A stretch of 64,000 nt of DNA from Pseudomonas sp. StFLB209 (GTDB lineage Bacteria; Pseudomonadota; Gammaproteobacteria; Pseudomonadales; Pseudomonadaceae), in assembly GCF_000829415.1 (NCBI RefSeq), contig NZ_AP014637.1, positions 2,740,001-2,804,000 on the forward strand, read 5' to 3'. Below the pieces are notes generated by a model. It did no database searches. It worked only from the letters and a program-made list of their open reading frames with translations, and was not told where the DNA came from. Position numbers and translations under genes: made by a program. Shown here one piece after another: positions 35,031-42,795 of this stretch. Position 1 is the first letter of the stretch, and every line of letters begins with the position of its first letter.

Positions 35031-36260
35031 TCAGCCTGCGGTGGGTTCGCAGATCGGAGTAATGGTCTGGCCGGCGATGACTTTCTTGGCGAACGGGATC
35101 GAATCCTTCAGCGAGGCATTGACCGTTTCACTATGGCCCAGCCCTTTGTATAGATGACCCTCGACCACCGAACCGGCCTTGCAGGCGTCCTTCATCAGTT
35201 GCAGTTGCGTTTGGGCCGCAGGCGTTTTGTCTTCGGCGCCGGTGCCGATGAAGATCGGCTGGGCCAGCTTGAGGGTCGGGTAGCTGACTTGGGCAGACCA
35301 CGGCTTGAGCTTGGCGCCGTCGTTGTCCTTGCGTGCCTGAGCTGGGGTCAGGCCCAGCGCCAGCACGTCGCTGGTCAGCGAGGCCAGGCAACTGGTGCGT
35401 GCCTGCTCGAACAGCGGCAGGGCCTTGTCGGTGTAGTGGTCTTTCGGGTCAATGCTCGGGTCGTACTGCTGCGCTGCGAGCAGGGTGTAGAAGCCGTAAG
35501 TCAGCGCGGCATCGACCTTGGTCTTGTCCTGATTGCCCACGCTCTTGGCGCCCACGGTGTAGATCACCCCGGTGCCGATGCTGCCCTTGACGCCGAGGTC
35601 CGGTGCATAGCTGGCGGCATAGGCACCTGCGGCAAAGGCGCCGGCGCCGCCTTGCGACTGGCCGACGATCAACACCTTGTTGGCCAGCCCCGGCACCGAT
35701 TTCACGACGGCGCGGGCGGCATCGAGGATGCCGTAGGCAGCGGTGCGGTTGTTCAGCAACGGGTGGCCGCCAGGTACGCCAAGCCCCTGATAGTCAGTGG
35801 CGACAATGGCGAAGCCCTCGCGCAGCCAGCGGTCGAGAAACTGTACGTCACGGTACGAGCGGCCGGCCCAGGATGGCGCACAGATATCGGCGACGCCGAC
35901 CGTGCCATGACCCCAGCTCAGCACCGGCCAGCCGCCTTCAGGCGCGGTGCCCTTGGGAATGAACAGCGCGCCGGAGACGGCGATCGGGGTGCTGCCGTCG
36001 ATGCCACTGAGTGAGGAGTAGAGGATGCGTTGCTGCGAGGCGGCGCTGGGCAGGCTCAGGGTGGCATCCAGCGGTTCGCTGCGCAGCAACTTGCCGGGGG
36101 TGTCAGGAATCACGTCCTCCCAGGTGTAGAACGCCGAGACCCGGCCATCGCCTTGCAGCGGGTCGGGCTTGGGCGCGTGCACACCGGCAGCCAGCACGTT
36201 GATCGAGCACAGCACGGCCAGCGTGGCAACCGAATGCTTGAACGGGCGAATCAATTTCAT
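35031..36260 (-). CDS. Exported alpha/beta hydrolase of the secretory lipase (LIP) family
   Basis: 409 residues. Signal peptide 1-25 (ending LAAGVHA), an alpha/beta-hydrolase core with the oxyanion region VLSWGHGTVG, VATDYQGLG and the nucleophile elbow GQSQGG (Ser near residue 201), and a C-terminal catalytic Asp/His region (IGTGAEDKTPAAQ, YKGLGHSE). The layout matches the LIP lipase family of fungal and bacterial secreted esterases. AAGGAACTGCC precedes the ATG. It is first in a sigma54 operon with sulfur enzymes, so it may hydrolyse an organosulfur ester outside the cytoplasm before uptake; that role is inferred. It could also be a general periplasmic esterase. Confidence 0.82.
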   Translation of the reverse strand: MKLIRPFKHSVATLAVLCSINVLAAGVHAPKPDPLQGDGRVSAFYTWEDVIPDTPGKLLRSEPLDATLSLPSAASQQRILYSSLSGIDGSTPIAVSGALFIPKGTAPEGGWPVLSWGHGTVGVADICAPSWAGRSYRDVQFLDRWLREGFAIVATDYQGLGVPGGHPLLNNRTAAYGILDAARAVVKSVPGLANKVLIVGQSQGGAGAFAAGAYAASYAPDLGVKGSIGTGVIYTVGAKSVGNQDKTKVDAALTYGFYTLLAAQQYDPSIDPKDHYTDKALPLFEQARTSCLASLTSDVLALGLTPAQARKDNDGAKLKPWSAQVSYPTLKLAQPIFIGTGAEDKTPAAQTQLQLMKDACKAGSVVEGHLYKGLGHSETVNASLKDSIPFAKKVIAGQTITPICEPTAG

Positions 36261-36324
36261 GGCAGTTCCTTAAACGCAAAGGTAGCGAGCGGATGCCGGC
36301 GGTGACCGGCTTGCCAGCAGCAGA

Positions 36325-36339
36325 GCAGGTTGCATGCCA
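36325..36339 (-). promoter_or_regulatory. sigma54 -24/-12 promoter for the hydrolase-LLM-SBP-receptor-LLM operon
   Basis: The minus strand reads TGGCATGCAACCTGC, with GG and GC spaced by 10 nt and two departures from the consensus (T for C in TGGCAC, C for T in TTGC). The predicted start is about 36313, roughly 50 nt before the ATG at 36260. Confidence 0.62.
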
Positions 36340-36461
36340 TGCCCGGGAAAATCGCCTGCAGGCCTTGTTTGGCGTGGCTTTTCGAGAAATTGGGCGGATG
36401 CGGGGTGTTGCCTGGGACGCAGCCCGATGCGCGCTGCAAGGCAACCACTGCTGACCGATTG

Positions 36462-36476
36462 CTGCTGGAGCAGCAG
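36462..36476. promoter_or_regulatory. Palindromic activator site (candidate SfnR enhancer)
   Basis: CTGCTGGAGCAGCAG, a perfect 6-3-6 palindrome of the same class as 19440-19487. It is about 124 nt upstream of the -24/-12 element at 36325-36339 and about 70 nt upstream of the sfnR-like gene, so it could also mediate autoregulation. Confidence 0.55.
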
Positions 36477-36544
36477 GGTGAGGGACAGCTTTCGATATAT
36501 CCCTTTTGGGAATAAACAAATGAAAATTAATAATTAAAGGAGCT

Positions 36545-37669
36545 ATGAACTTTCGTGCAAAGATGGCCGGGCGCTTTCACTGCCAGGTACGCAACATGTC
36601 GCTGCTCACTCATCCTCATGCCCGTGAATTGACCAAATCGGTCCGGGCCACCGTGCTGGTGTTCAAGGATCCACGTTCGCAAGAGCTGCTCAGCCGCATC
36701 GAGCGCCTGGCGCCCAGTGAAGCCAATACCCTGATCATCGGTGAGACCGGCACCGGCAAAGAGCTGGTGGCGCGGCATATCCACCATCTGAGCCGGCGAG
36801 GCCGTGAGCCGTTCGTGGCGGTCAACTGCGGCGCTTTCGCAGAATCACTGGTGGAGAGCGAACTGTTCGGCCATGAAAAGGGCGCCTTTACCGGTGCCAC
36901 CAACAGCAAGGCCGGCTGGTTCGAGGCCGCTGACGGCGGCACGCTGTTTCTCGATGAAATCGGTGATCTGCCGCTGAACATGCAGGTCAAGCTGCTGCGC
37001 GTTTTACAAGAACGCGAGGTGGTGCGGCTGGGCTCACGCACGCCGATTCCGATCAATGTGCGGTTGGTGGCGGCGACCAACGTCAACCTGGCCGACGCCG
37101 TGGTGGCCGGGCACTTCCGGGAAGACCTGTTCTATCGCTTGCACGTCGCGACCATTCGCCTGCCGCCGCTGCGCGAGCGGCCGGGCGACATCCTGCCGCT
37201 GGCCGATTTCTTCATCGGTGAACACTGCCAGCGGTTGGGCTATAACCGCGCCTCGCTGAGTGAAGAGAGCGAGCGCAAGCTGCTGATGCACAGCTGGCCG
37301 GGCAATATTCGTGAGCTGGAAAACGCCATTCACCACGCCTTGCTGGTGTGCCGCAACGAAGTGGTGCAGCCTGCCGACCTGCATCTGGTGGACATGCGTT
37401 CATCCGGCATCCGCCAGGAAGAAGCGGTGCAGGCTGCGGCGGCGCCGCGCCCGCTGGCACCGCCGGCCAATCTGGAAAGTGCCCTGATTGCGCTGTTCGA
37501 ACAGAACATCCCGGACCTGTACGAACACATCGAGGAAACCCTGTTCCGCACCGCCTACCGTTTCTGTCATGGCAACCAGTTGCAGACCGGCCGGTTGCTG
37601 GGCATCAGCCGCAATATCGTGCGCGCACGGCTGGAGAAGATCGGCGAGTTGGCCAAGAGCGCAGACTGA
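36545..37669 (+). CDS. sfnR: SfnR-like sigma54-dependent transcriptional activator
   Basis: 374 residues consisting only of an AAA+ domain and a Fis-type HTH. Walker A GETGTGKE (66-73), the sigma54-contact loop GAFTGA (113-118), Walker [11 protein letters not shown] (131-140), the arginine-finger region [11 protein letters not shown], and a C-terminal HTH ([19 protein letters not shown]). There is no N-terminal sensory domain, as in SfnR of P. putida, which is known to drive sulfate-starvation genes and is itself under CysB. The ATG at 36545 has AGGAG only two nt upstream; the ATG at 36596 (MSLLTHPH) is an alternative. It is divergent from a sigma54 operon and is the obvious activator of all five sigma54 promoters in the window. 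Confidence 0.87.
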   Translation: MNFRAKMAGRFHCQVRNMSLLTHPHARELTKSVRATVLVFKDPRSQELLSRIERLAPSEANTLIIGETGTGKELVARHIHHLSRRGREPFVAVNCGAFAESLVESELFGHEKGAFTGATNSKAGWFEAADGGTLFLDEIGDLPLNMQVKLLRVLQEREVVRLGSRTPIPINVRLVAATNVNLADAVVAGHFREDLFYRLHVATIRLPPLRERPGDILPLADFFIGEHCQRLGYNRASLSEESERKLLMHSWPGNIRELENAIHHALLVCRNEVVQPADLHLVDMRSSGIRQEEAVQAAAAPRPLAPPANLESALIALFEQNIPDLYEHIEETLFRTAYRFCHGNQLQTGRLLGISRNIVRARLEKIGELAKSAD

Positions 37670-37675
37670 CCGGCC

Positions 37676-37897
37676 TCAGTGCTTGCTTTCGGTTTGCTGC
37701 GCAGCTGCACGGCTGGCGTCGTTCAGGCTGTTGTGATGCGCGAGGGTGTCGTCGCCCTTGGCGTCGCTCACTGAGTTGCGAAAGCCCTTGATCGTCTCGC
37801 CAAGGTCGGCACCGAGGGTTTTCAGGCGGCGGGTGCCAAACAGCAAGACCACCAACAGCAGCACGATCAACAGTTGCCAGATTCCGATACCGCCCAT
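37676..37897 (-). CDS. tatA: TatA-family translocase component
   Basis: 73 residues. N-terminal membrane span ([21 protein letters not shown]), the [15 protein letters not shown] hinge and amphipathic helix, the acidic/polar tail. This is the whole TatA layout and length. The ATG at 37897 starts the conserved MGGIGIWQ; the frame extends upstream without a better start. No tatB or tatC lies nearby, so it would work with the housekeeping TatBC. It is convergent with sfnR (6-nt gap) and divergent from gspK, next to a Tat-signal phosphatase and a T2SS. A dedicated TatA for these cargoes is plausible. Confidence 0.85.
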   Translation of the reverse strand: MGGIGIWQLLIVLLLVVLLFGTRRLKTLGADLGETIKGFRNSVSDAKGDDTLAHHNSLNDASRAAAQQTESKH

Positions 37898-38043
37898 TAC
37901 GCAACGCTCCAGGTAATTGATTTGCAAAATGAACACGCATCTTGCCGGGCCTGTATGACGGGCACGTGACGTTTTTGCGCGGTTTACATGAGGTTGCAAC
38001 ATTGCCTGTGTTGACTGGTGTTCCAACGCGGCAGACAGGTGTG

Positions 38044-39003
38044 ATGATGGACCGGAATCGACAACAAGGCGCGGCGCTGCTGATGGTGCTGGTGGTCTTG
38101 GCCATGCTCGCCGGTGGCTTGACCTGGCTGGTGCAACAGGGCCGTCAGGAGGTCGACGGCGTGCGTCTGATTCAGCAGCGCGTGCAGGCCCGCGCCATCG
38201 AGAAGGCCGCCCTGGCGTTTGCCGAACAGGCGCTCAAGGACTCGCTGTGGCGTGCCAGCCCGATGTTCTGGCAGGCGCTGCGCGGCCAGCCGCTGAGCTA
38301 TGACTTCAAGGGTGGCAGTTCCAGCATCCGCATTATCGACCTGCACACCTGCTTCAACGTCAACAGCCTGATCGGACCGGAAGCAGAGCGCGCTCGCGGC
38401 CAGTTGTTGCACCTGCTGGGCGATGACCTGGCCGCCGAGCGGCTGGCCGACAGCCTGATCGACTGGCTGGACGCCAATCATCAGCCACGCCTGCATGGCG
38501 CGGAAAACCACGAATACTCACGCCAGTCACCACCGCGGCTGGCGGCCAACCAGCCGATGGCCGACATCAGTGAACTGAACCTGCTGGCGCTGCGCATGCC
38601 CGGCGCGGCGGGTGCGTTGTGCGCCTTGCCGGACCACGAAGGCTGGCGGCTCAATGCCAATGCGCTGAACCTTGCGCACTTGCCCTTGCTGGAGGCGTTG
38701 TACCAGGGTGATTTGTCCCGCGCCCAACTGACCCGCCTGATCACCGGCCGCCCGGCCAGCGGCTATAAAGACGCCAGCGACCTGCGTCAGGTTATGGGCG
38801 CAATGGATGACGATGCCTTTGCCCGGCTGACTGAGGGGCTGTTGCTCAATGGTGATCATTTTCTGCTGCAAATCGACACCCGTCTGGACGGGCAGTTGTT
38901 CAGCAGCCAGTACCGGGTGCAAGCGCGGGGTGTGGTGAAGTGGCACGGCCGGGTACCGGCGCAGCAGATGGTGGTGCGAGGACGGGAGGTGTTTGGCCAC
39001 TGA
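38044..39003 (+). CDS. gspK: T2SS minor pseudopilin GspK
   Basis: About 319 residues. The class III leader RNRQQG is followed by the hydrophobic [13 protein letters not shown] segment lacking the +5 Glu, the hallmark of GspK tip pseudopilins, and then the large extra domain ([38 protein letters not shown]) that gives GspK its size. It forms the pseudopilus tip with GspI and GspJ. Start 38044 or 38047 (adjacent ATGs). It lies 6 kb from the rest of the gsp operon, where gspJ is followed directly by gspL; the IS element begins within about 20 nt of its stop. Confidence 0.88.
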   Translation: MMDRNRQQGAALLMVLVVLAMLAGGLTWLVQQGRQEVDGVRLIQQRVQARAIEKAALAFAEQALKDSLWRASPMFWQALRGQPLSYDFKGGSSSIRIIDLHTCFNVNSLIGPEAERARGQLLHLLGDDLAAERLADSLIDWLDANHQPRLHGAENHEYSRQSPPRLAANQPMADISELNLLALRMPGAAGALCALPDHEGWRLNANALNLAHLPLLEALYQGDLSRAQLTRLITGRPASGYKDASDLRQVMGAMDDDAFARLTEGLLLNGDHFLLQIDTRLDGQLFSSQYRVQARGVVKWHGRVPAQQMVVRGREVFGH

Positions 39004-39021
39004 CCATCGAGGCGCGACAAG

Positions 39022-39041
39022 CCCCGCCGTTCAGGGCGGGG
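39022..39041. repeat. Left-end hairpin of the IS200/IS605-type element
   Basis: Stem CCCCGCC/GGCGGGG around GTTCAG, followed by GAAGGAT. The right end at 40495-40522 has the same design (stem, TTCAGG loop side, GGAGGAT). Subterminal hairpins of this kind are what IS200/IS605 transposases recognise. It also overlaps the end of the tnpA remnant. Confidence 0.6.
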
Positions 39042-39243
39042 AAGGATAGCGCGGACGGCGTAGCCGTCCCTGGTTGCCGTGGGGGGGCTGCTGCTGTTCG
39101 ATGGATGCACCGCCGCAGGATGATGCGCAGTAACATGGCGACACAGATGCCCCTCTACGGCGGTATTTCGTTACAAAGACCCCATGGGCATGCACCTTGA
39201 AAACACCGTGCCGTCCGCGCCTAATGTCGCCTTCATTGCTCAT
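39031..39243 (-). pseudogene. tnpA: Internally deleted IS200/IS605 Y1 transposase (tnpA) remnant
   Basis: The 70-residue frame joins the conserved N-terminus of Y1 transposases (DIRRGRHGVFKVHAHGVFVTKYRRR) to their conserved C-terminus (SPCYCASSCGGASIEQQQPPH). About 80 internal residues are missing, including the second-strand HUH metal site and the catalytic Tyr helix. It is divergent from tnpB, the normal arrangement for IS605. The deletion kept the frame, but the product cannot be a working transposase. Confidence 0.7.
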
Positions 39244-39257
39244 GGCTCAAGAGCAGC

Positions 39258-40481
39258 ATGCAACGACTTCAAGCCTTCAAGTACGAACTCATGCCAGACG
39301 GCCGGCAGGAGCGGCAAATGCGCCGCTTTGCCGGCTCCTGTCGCTTCGTCTTCAACAAGGCGCTGGCGTTGCAGAAGGAGCGCCACGAGCAAGGCGAGAA
39401 GAAGCTCGGCTATGCGGGCCTGTGCAAGTTGCTGACCGAATGGCGCAATAGCCCGCAAACCGCATGGCTGGCCGATGCGCCTGTTCACCCGTTGCAACAG
39501 AGCCTCAAGGATCTGGAACGGGCCTACACCAACTTCTTCGCCAAGCGAGCCGACTTTCCCCGGTTCAAGAAGAAGGGGCAGCACGACAGTTTCCGCTATC
39601 CCGACCCGAAACAGATCAAGCTCGACCAGACCAACAGCCGCCTGTTTCTGCCAAAGCTGGGCTGGCTGCGCTACCGCAACAGCCGCGAGACGCTGGGTAC
39701 TGTGAAGAACATCACTGTGAGCCAGTCGTGTGGCAAGTGGTTCGTGAGCATCCAGACCGAACGCGAGGTCGATGAGCAGCCCACGGCACAGGGGGCGGCA
39801 GTCGGCATCGACATGGGCATTGCCCGCTTCGCCACGCTTTCGGATGGTTCGTTCTACGCACCCCTGAACAGCTTCAAACGCCATGAAACCGCGCTGTGCA
39901 AAGCGCAGCAGGCGATGAGCCGCAAGGTCAGATTCAGCCGCAACTGGAAGAAAGCGAAAGCCCGCGTCCAGCGCATTCACTCCCGAATCGGCAATGCCCG
40001 CCGCGACTACCTGCACAAGTGCTCCACCACGATCAGCCAAAACCACGCGATGGTGTGTATCGAGGACTTGCAGGTACGCAATATGTCCAGGTCGGCGGCA
40101 GGCACGGCAGAGGCACCGGGAAGAAACGTCCGGGCCAAATCTGGCCTGAACAGGGCCATTCTCGATCAGGGCTGGTTCGAGTTCCGCCGCCAACTGGACT
40201 ACAAGCTGGCGCGGCGCGGCGGCTGGCTGATTGCCGTGCCGCCGCAAAATACCAGCCGCACGTGCCCGTGTTGCGGCCATGTGTCGGCGGCCAACCGCCA
40301 GACGCAAGCGCTGTTCAGGTGTCTGGGATGTGGTTTCGAAGGCAACGCCGATGTGGTTGGCGCGATCAATGTACTAAGGGCGGGACACGCCCGGTTAGCC
40401 TGTGAAGTGAGCGCAGAGGTCATGGCGCCAGCAGCAGGAACCCACCGAAGCGACTCGGGGGCGGCTCGATGCCGCGCCTGA
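39258..40481 (+). CDS. tnpB: TnpB RNA-guided nuclease of an IS200/IS605-type element
   Basis: 407 residues. N-terminal HTH (MQRLQAFKYELMPDGRQ, GSCRFVFNKAL), then a RuvC-like nuclease with all three acidic residues: Asp185 (GIDMGIARF), Glu269 (CIEDLQV) and Asp365 (GNADVVGAINV). A zinc finger (CPCCGH ... CLGCGF) lies before the last Asp. The length equals complete TnpB proteins such as that of ISDra2, so it is probably active. These enzymes cut DNA guided by an omega RNA made from the 3' end of their own gene. With tnpA deleted it can persist but not be mobilised in cis. Confidence 0.92.
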   Translation: MQRLQAFKYELMPDGRQERQMRRFAGSCRFVFNKALALQKERHEQGEKKLGYAGLCKLLTEWRNSPQTAWLADAPVHPLQQSLKDLERAYTNFFAKRADFPRFKKKGQHDSFRYPDPKQIKLDQTNSRLFLPKLGWLRYRNSRETLGTVKNITVSQSCGKWFVSIQTEREVDEQPTAQGAAVGIDMGIARFATLSDGSFYAPLNSFKRHETALCKAQQAMSRKVRFSRNWKKAKARVQRIHSRIGNARRDYLHKCSTTISQNHAMVCIEDLQVRNMSRSAAGTAEAPGRNVRAKSGLNRAILDQGWFEFRRQLDYKLARRGGWLIAVPPQNTSRTCPCCGHVSAANRQTQALFRCLGCGFEGNADVVGAINVLRAGHARLACEVSAEVMAPAAGTHRSDSGAARCRA

Positions 40482-40522
40482 GCGCCGCAGGAATCTCCGG
40501 CCTTCAGGCCGGGGAGGATGTC
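40370..40522 (+). ncRNA. Candidate omega RNA scaffold and right end of the IS element
   Basis: By analogy with characterised TnpB systems, the guide RNA scaffold spans the last about 110 nt of tnpB and the right end, which carries a strong hairpin (CCGGCC-TTCA-GGCCGG, 40497-40512) followed by GGAGGATGTCAA. The guide would start at about 40523. The exact boundaries are inferred, not visible. Confidence 0.45.
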
Positions 40523-40740
40523 AAGTATCTGCTTTTTCGGTTAACACCGACGGTGATCCGCTTTAGCCGGGAAGCCTTCGCGACTAAGCTGCTTCGGCAC
40601 CGCGCTATCGGGCAGAAAACACGGAACCTCGTAGGAGCAGCTTTAGCTGCGAAGCTTTCGCGGCTGAAGCCGCTCCTACGGGGTATCCATTCCATTGCTT
40701 CAGCGGCGAAGATATTTGCCGCTGAAGCAACCTGGATCGA
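40523..40740. repeat. REPIN and long hairpin between the IS element and the phosphatase gene
   Basis: A REP doublet at 40631-40679 (GTAGGAGCAGCTTTAGCTGC facing GCGGCTGAAGCCGCTCCTAC) is followed by a 13-bp perfect stem TTGCTTCAGCGGC/GCCGCTGAAGCAA (40695-40707 and 40718-40730). The second hairpin lies 11 nt beyond the stop of the minus-strand phosphatase gene and probably serves as its terminator, although no T-run follows. A degenerate REP occupies about 40555-40600. No gene is present. Confidence 0.7.
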
Positions 40741-42795
40741 TTAAACCCCCAGTTCGCCCCCGTCGGCGCGCTGGATCACGACGGTCGACGCCCGTGGTCG
40801 TACCTTGCCGACAGTGACGTCAGTGGCCACCTGGGTGGACGGCCAGTTACCCGGGTGCTGGATGTTGATGAACATGCTCTTGTTGTCCGGGGTGAAGGTC
40901 ACGCCGGTCACTTCGCTGCCGTTGGGGCCGACGAAGAAGCGGCGCAGGTCGGCCTGGTTGCTGGCGTTGACCGGGACTTGCTTGCCGGCGGCGTCCACCA
41001 TGTTGCTCGGAATCACCGCCAGCATCTGGTCGTTGGTGTAGCTGGTGATGGTCGATTCGCCGTTGTCGGTCTGGATCCACAGGATGCCGCGGCTGTCGAA
41101 GGTCATGCCGTCCGGGCTGGCAAACTGGTTGAGTTCGGTCAGGCCGGAGCGGTTCAGGTCGGCAGTGCCCGAGGCGTTGGCGCCGTAGACGAAGATGTCC
41201 CAGGTGAACGAGGTCTGGTTGTCGGCGTCGTGCCAGCGGATCACGTGGCCGTGACGGTTCGGCACACGCGGGTTGGCAGCGTTGGCGGTGGTGCGGCTGG
41301 AGTTGTTGGTCAGGGTCAGGTACACGTCGCCATTGACCGGGTTGACCGCGGTCCATTCCGGGCGGTCCATCGGCGTGGCACCGACCGCATCGGCTGCGCC
41401 GCGGGTGTTGAGGATGATGCCCGGCAGGTCGGTGAATTTGGCGCCCAAGGTGCTGCCGTCGGTGGTCGCGGAAGTGGTGTCGAGCAGCAGCCAGGTGCCG
41501 GTGCCGTCCGCGTTGAAGCGCGCCACGTACAGCTTGCCGCTGTCCATGTACTTGGCGCCGGTGGCCAGACGATCACTCGGGTTGGCGTCGGCCGCGCTCC
41601 ACAGTGCGGTGGAGACGAACTTGTAGAGGTATTCGTTCTGCGAGTCGTCACCCATGTAGAACACCACCGGCTTGCCTTCGGTCAGCAGGCCCGGCCAGCA
41701 ACCTTCGTGGCGGAAGCGGCCCAGCGCGGTGCGTTTGACCGGCACGCTGGTGTTGTTGTACGGGTCGATCTCGACGATGTAGCCGTAGGTACTGGCTTCG
41801 TTGCGGTAGTCCGCCGTGGCGCTGGCACCGGTCGGGGTGATGTTGAAGCGGCGGAACTCGTCGTTGACCTCTGAGCTGTCACCGGCGGCGGTTTCCCACT
41901 GGTAGTTGGTCTCGCCGGTGGCCACGCCGATCCGGCGTTGATCGGCCGGTACGGTGCCTTTGTTGACGAAAATGCCCGGCCAGTTTTCTTCACAGGTCAG
42001 GTAAGTGCCCCATGGCGTGTAGCCGTTGCCGCAGTTGTTGTTGGTGCCGCGGGTGCGGGTGCCGTCCGGGGAGAACTTGGTTTTGACGTGGTCGGTGCCT
42101 TTGAGCGGACCGGACAGGTTCATCACCGAGGCGGTGGTGAAGCGGCGGTTGAGCGGGTCGTTATCGACGATCTGCCAGCGACCATCAACCCGGCGCACAT
42201 GCATCACACCGGCGCCGTGGGCGTTGATTTCCTTACGCACTTCTTCAACCGGACGCTTGCCGGCAACGGTGGTCGGGCCGTTCGGGTGCAGGGCGTTTTC
42301 ATCAATGTACTCGTAGTTGATGGCGATGATGCCGTCAGTGGAGCTGCCATTGATCGGGAAGTAATGAATGCCGTCGTGGTGCATGCCGGCCGAGTTGGCC
42401 TGGTCGGTAGCGGTGTTGGTACCGTCGTTTTTCCAGGCATTGGCGGTGCTGTTGAACGGGGTGCCCCATGGCGCCAGAACGTGGGCCACGTAACCGGCCG
42501 CCACCACACAGGCGTCGGTGCGCGAGCCAGGAATGGAGTTGAAGCCCAGCTTCAGTTTCGGCACTTCCGGGGTCGGGGTGACCGGATTGGTCGGCGTGGT
42601 CGGCGCGTCATCACTGGAGCTGCCGCCACCGCTGTCGAAGCAGCCGGTCAGGCCAGTACCGGCAATCAGGGCAATCGCCGCCCCCAGGCCACCGCGCACG
42701 ACGCTGCGACGGCTCAGGTACGTGTCGATGACTGAACCCATCGGTTCGTTTACGCTCGGGTTGCGGTTCAGGTTATCGCCGGTATCACGACTCAT
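40741..42795 (-). CDS. PhoX-family phosphatase with Tat signal and lipobox
   Basis: 684 residues of the PhoX/DUF839 family of calcium-iron alkaline phosphatases. The N-terminus is cytoplasmic for 26 residues, then LSRRSVVRGG (twin Arg 29-30) and a hydrophobic stretch ending in the lipobox LTGC (Cys52), with a Ser/Gly/Thr-rich linker after it. Catalytic-core landmarks are GTYLTCEENWPGI (the conserved Cys-Glu region of PhoX), KRTALGRFRHEGC and FASPDGMTFDSRG. AGGACCTGATGG precedes the ATG. Its position inside a gsp cluster resembles the UxpA/UxpB phosphatases secreted by T2SS in P. putida. Periplasmic, surface-anchored or secreted locations are all possible. Confidence 0.88.
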   Translation of the reverse strand: MSRDTGDNLNRNPSVNEPMGSVIDTYLSRRSVVRGGLGAAIALIAGTGLTGCFDSGGGSSSDDAPTTPTNPVTPTPEVPKLKLGFNSIPGSRTDACVVAAGYVAHVLAPWGTPFNSTANAWKNDGTNTATDQANSAGMHHDGIHYFPINGSSTDGIIAINYEYIDENALHPNGPTTVAGKRPVEEVRKEINAHGAGVMHVRRVDGRWQIVDNDPLNRRFTTASVMNLSGPLKGTDHVKTKFSPDGTRTRGTNNNCGNGYTPWGTYLTCEENWPGIFVNKGTVPADQRRIGVATGETNYQWETAAGDSSEVNDEFRRFNITPTGASATADYRNEASTYGYIVEIDPYNNTSVPVKRTALGRFRHEGCWPGLLTEGKPVVFYMGDDSQNEYLYKFVSTALWSAADANPSDRLATGAKYMDSGKLYVARFNADGTGTWLLLDTTSATTDGSTLGAKFTDLPGIILNTRGAADAVGATPMDRPEWTAVNPVNGDVYLTLTNNSSRTTANAANPRVPNRHGHVIRWHDADNQTSFTWDIFVYGANASGTADLNRSGLTELNQFASPDGMTFDSRGILWIQTDNGESTITSYTNDQMLAVIPSNMVDAAGKQVPVNASNQADLRRFFVGPNGSEVTGVTFTPDNKSMFINIQHPGNWPSTQVATDVTVGKVRPRASTVVIQRADGGELGV

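Larger units (their letters stand above)
36261..36544. promoter_or_regulatory. Divergent control region between the hydrolase operon and sfnR
   Basis: 284 nt without a gene. It contains the sigma54 promoter for the minus-strand operon (36325-36339), a perfect activator palindrome (36462-36476) and an AT-rich stretch just before the sfnR start (36490-36540) with no -24/-12 match on the plus strand. This suggests that sfnR itself is transcribed by another sigma factor. Confidence 0.6.
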
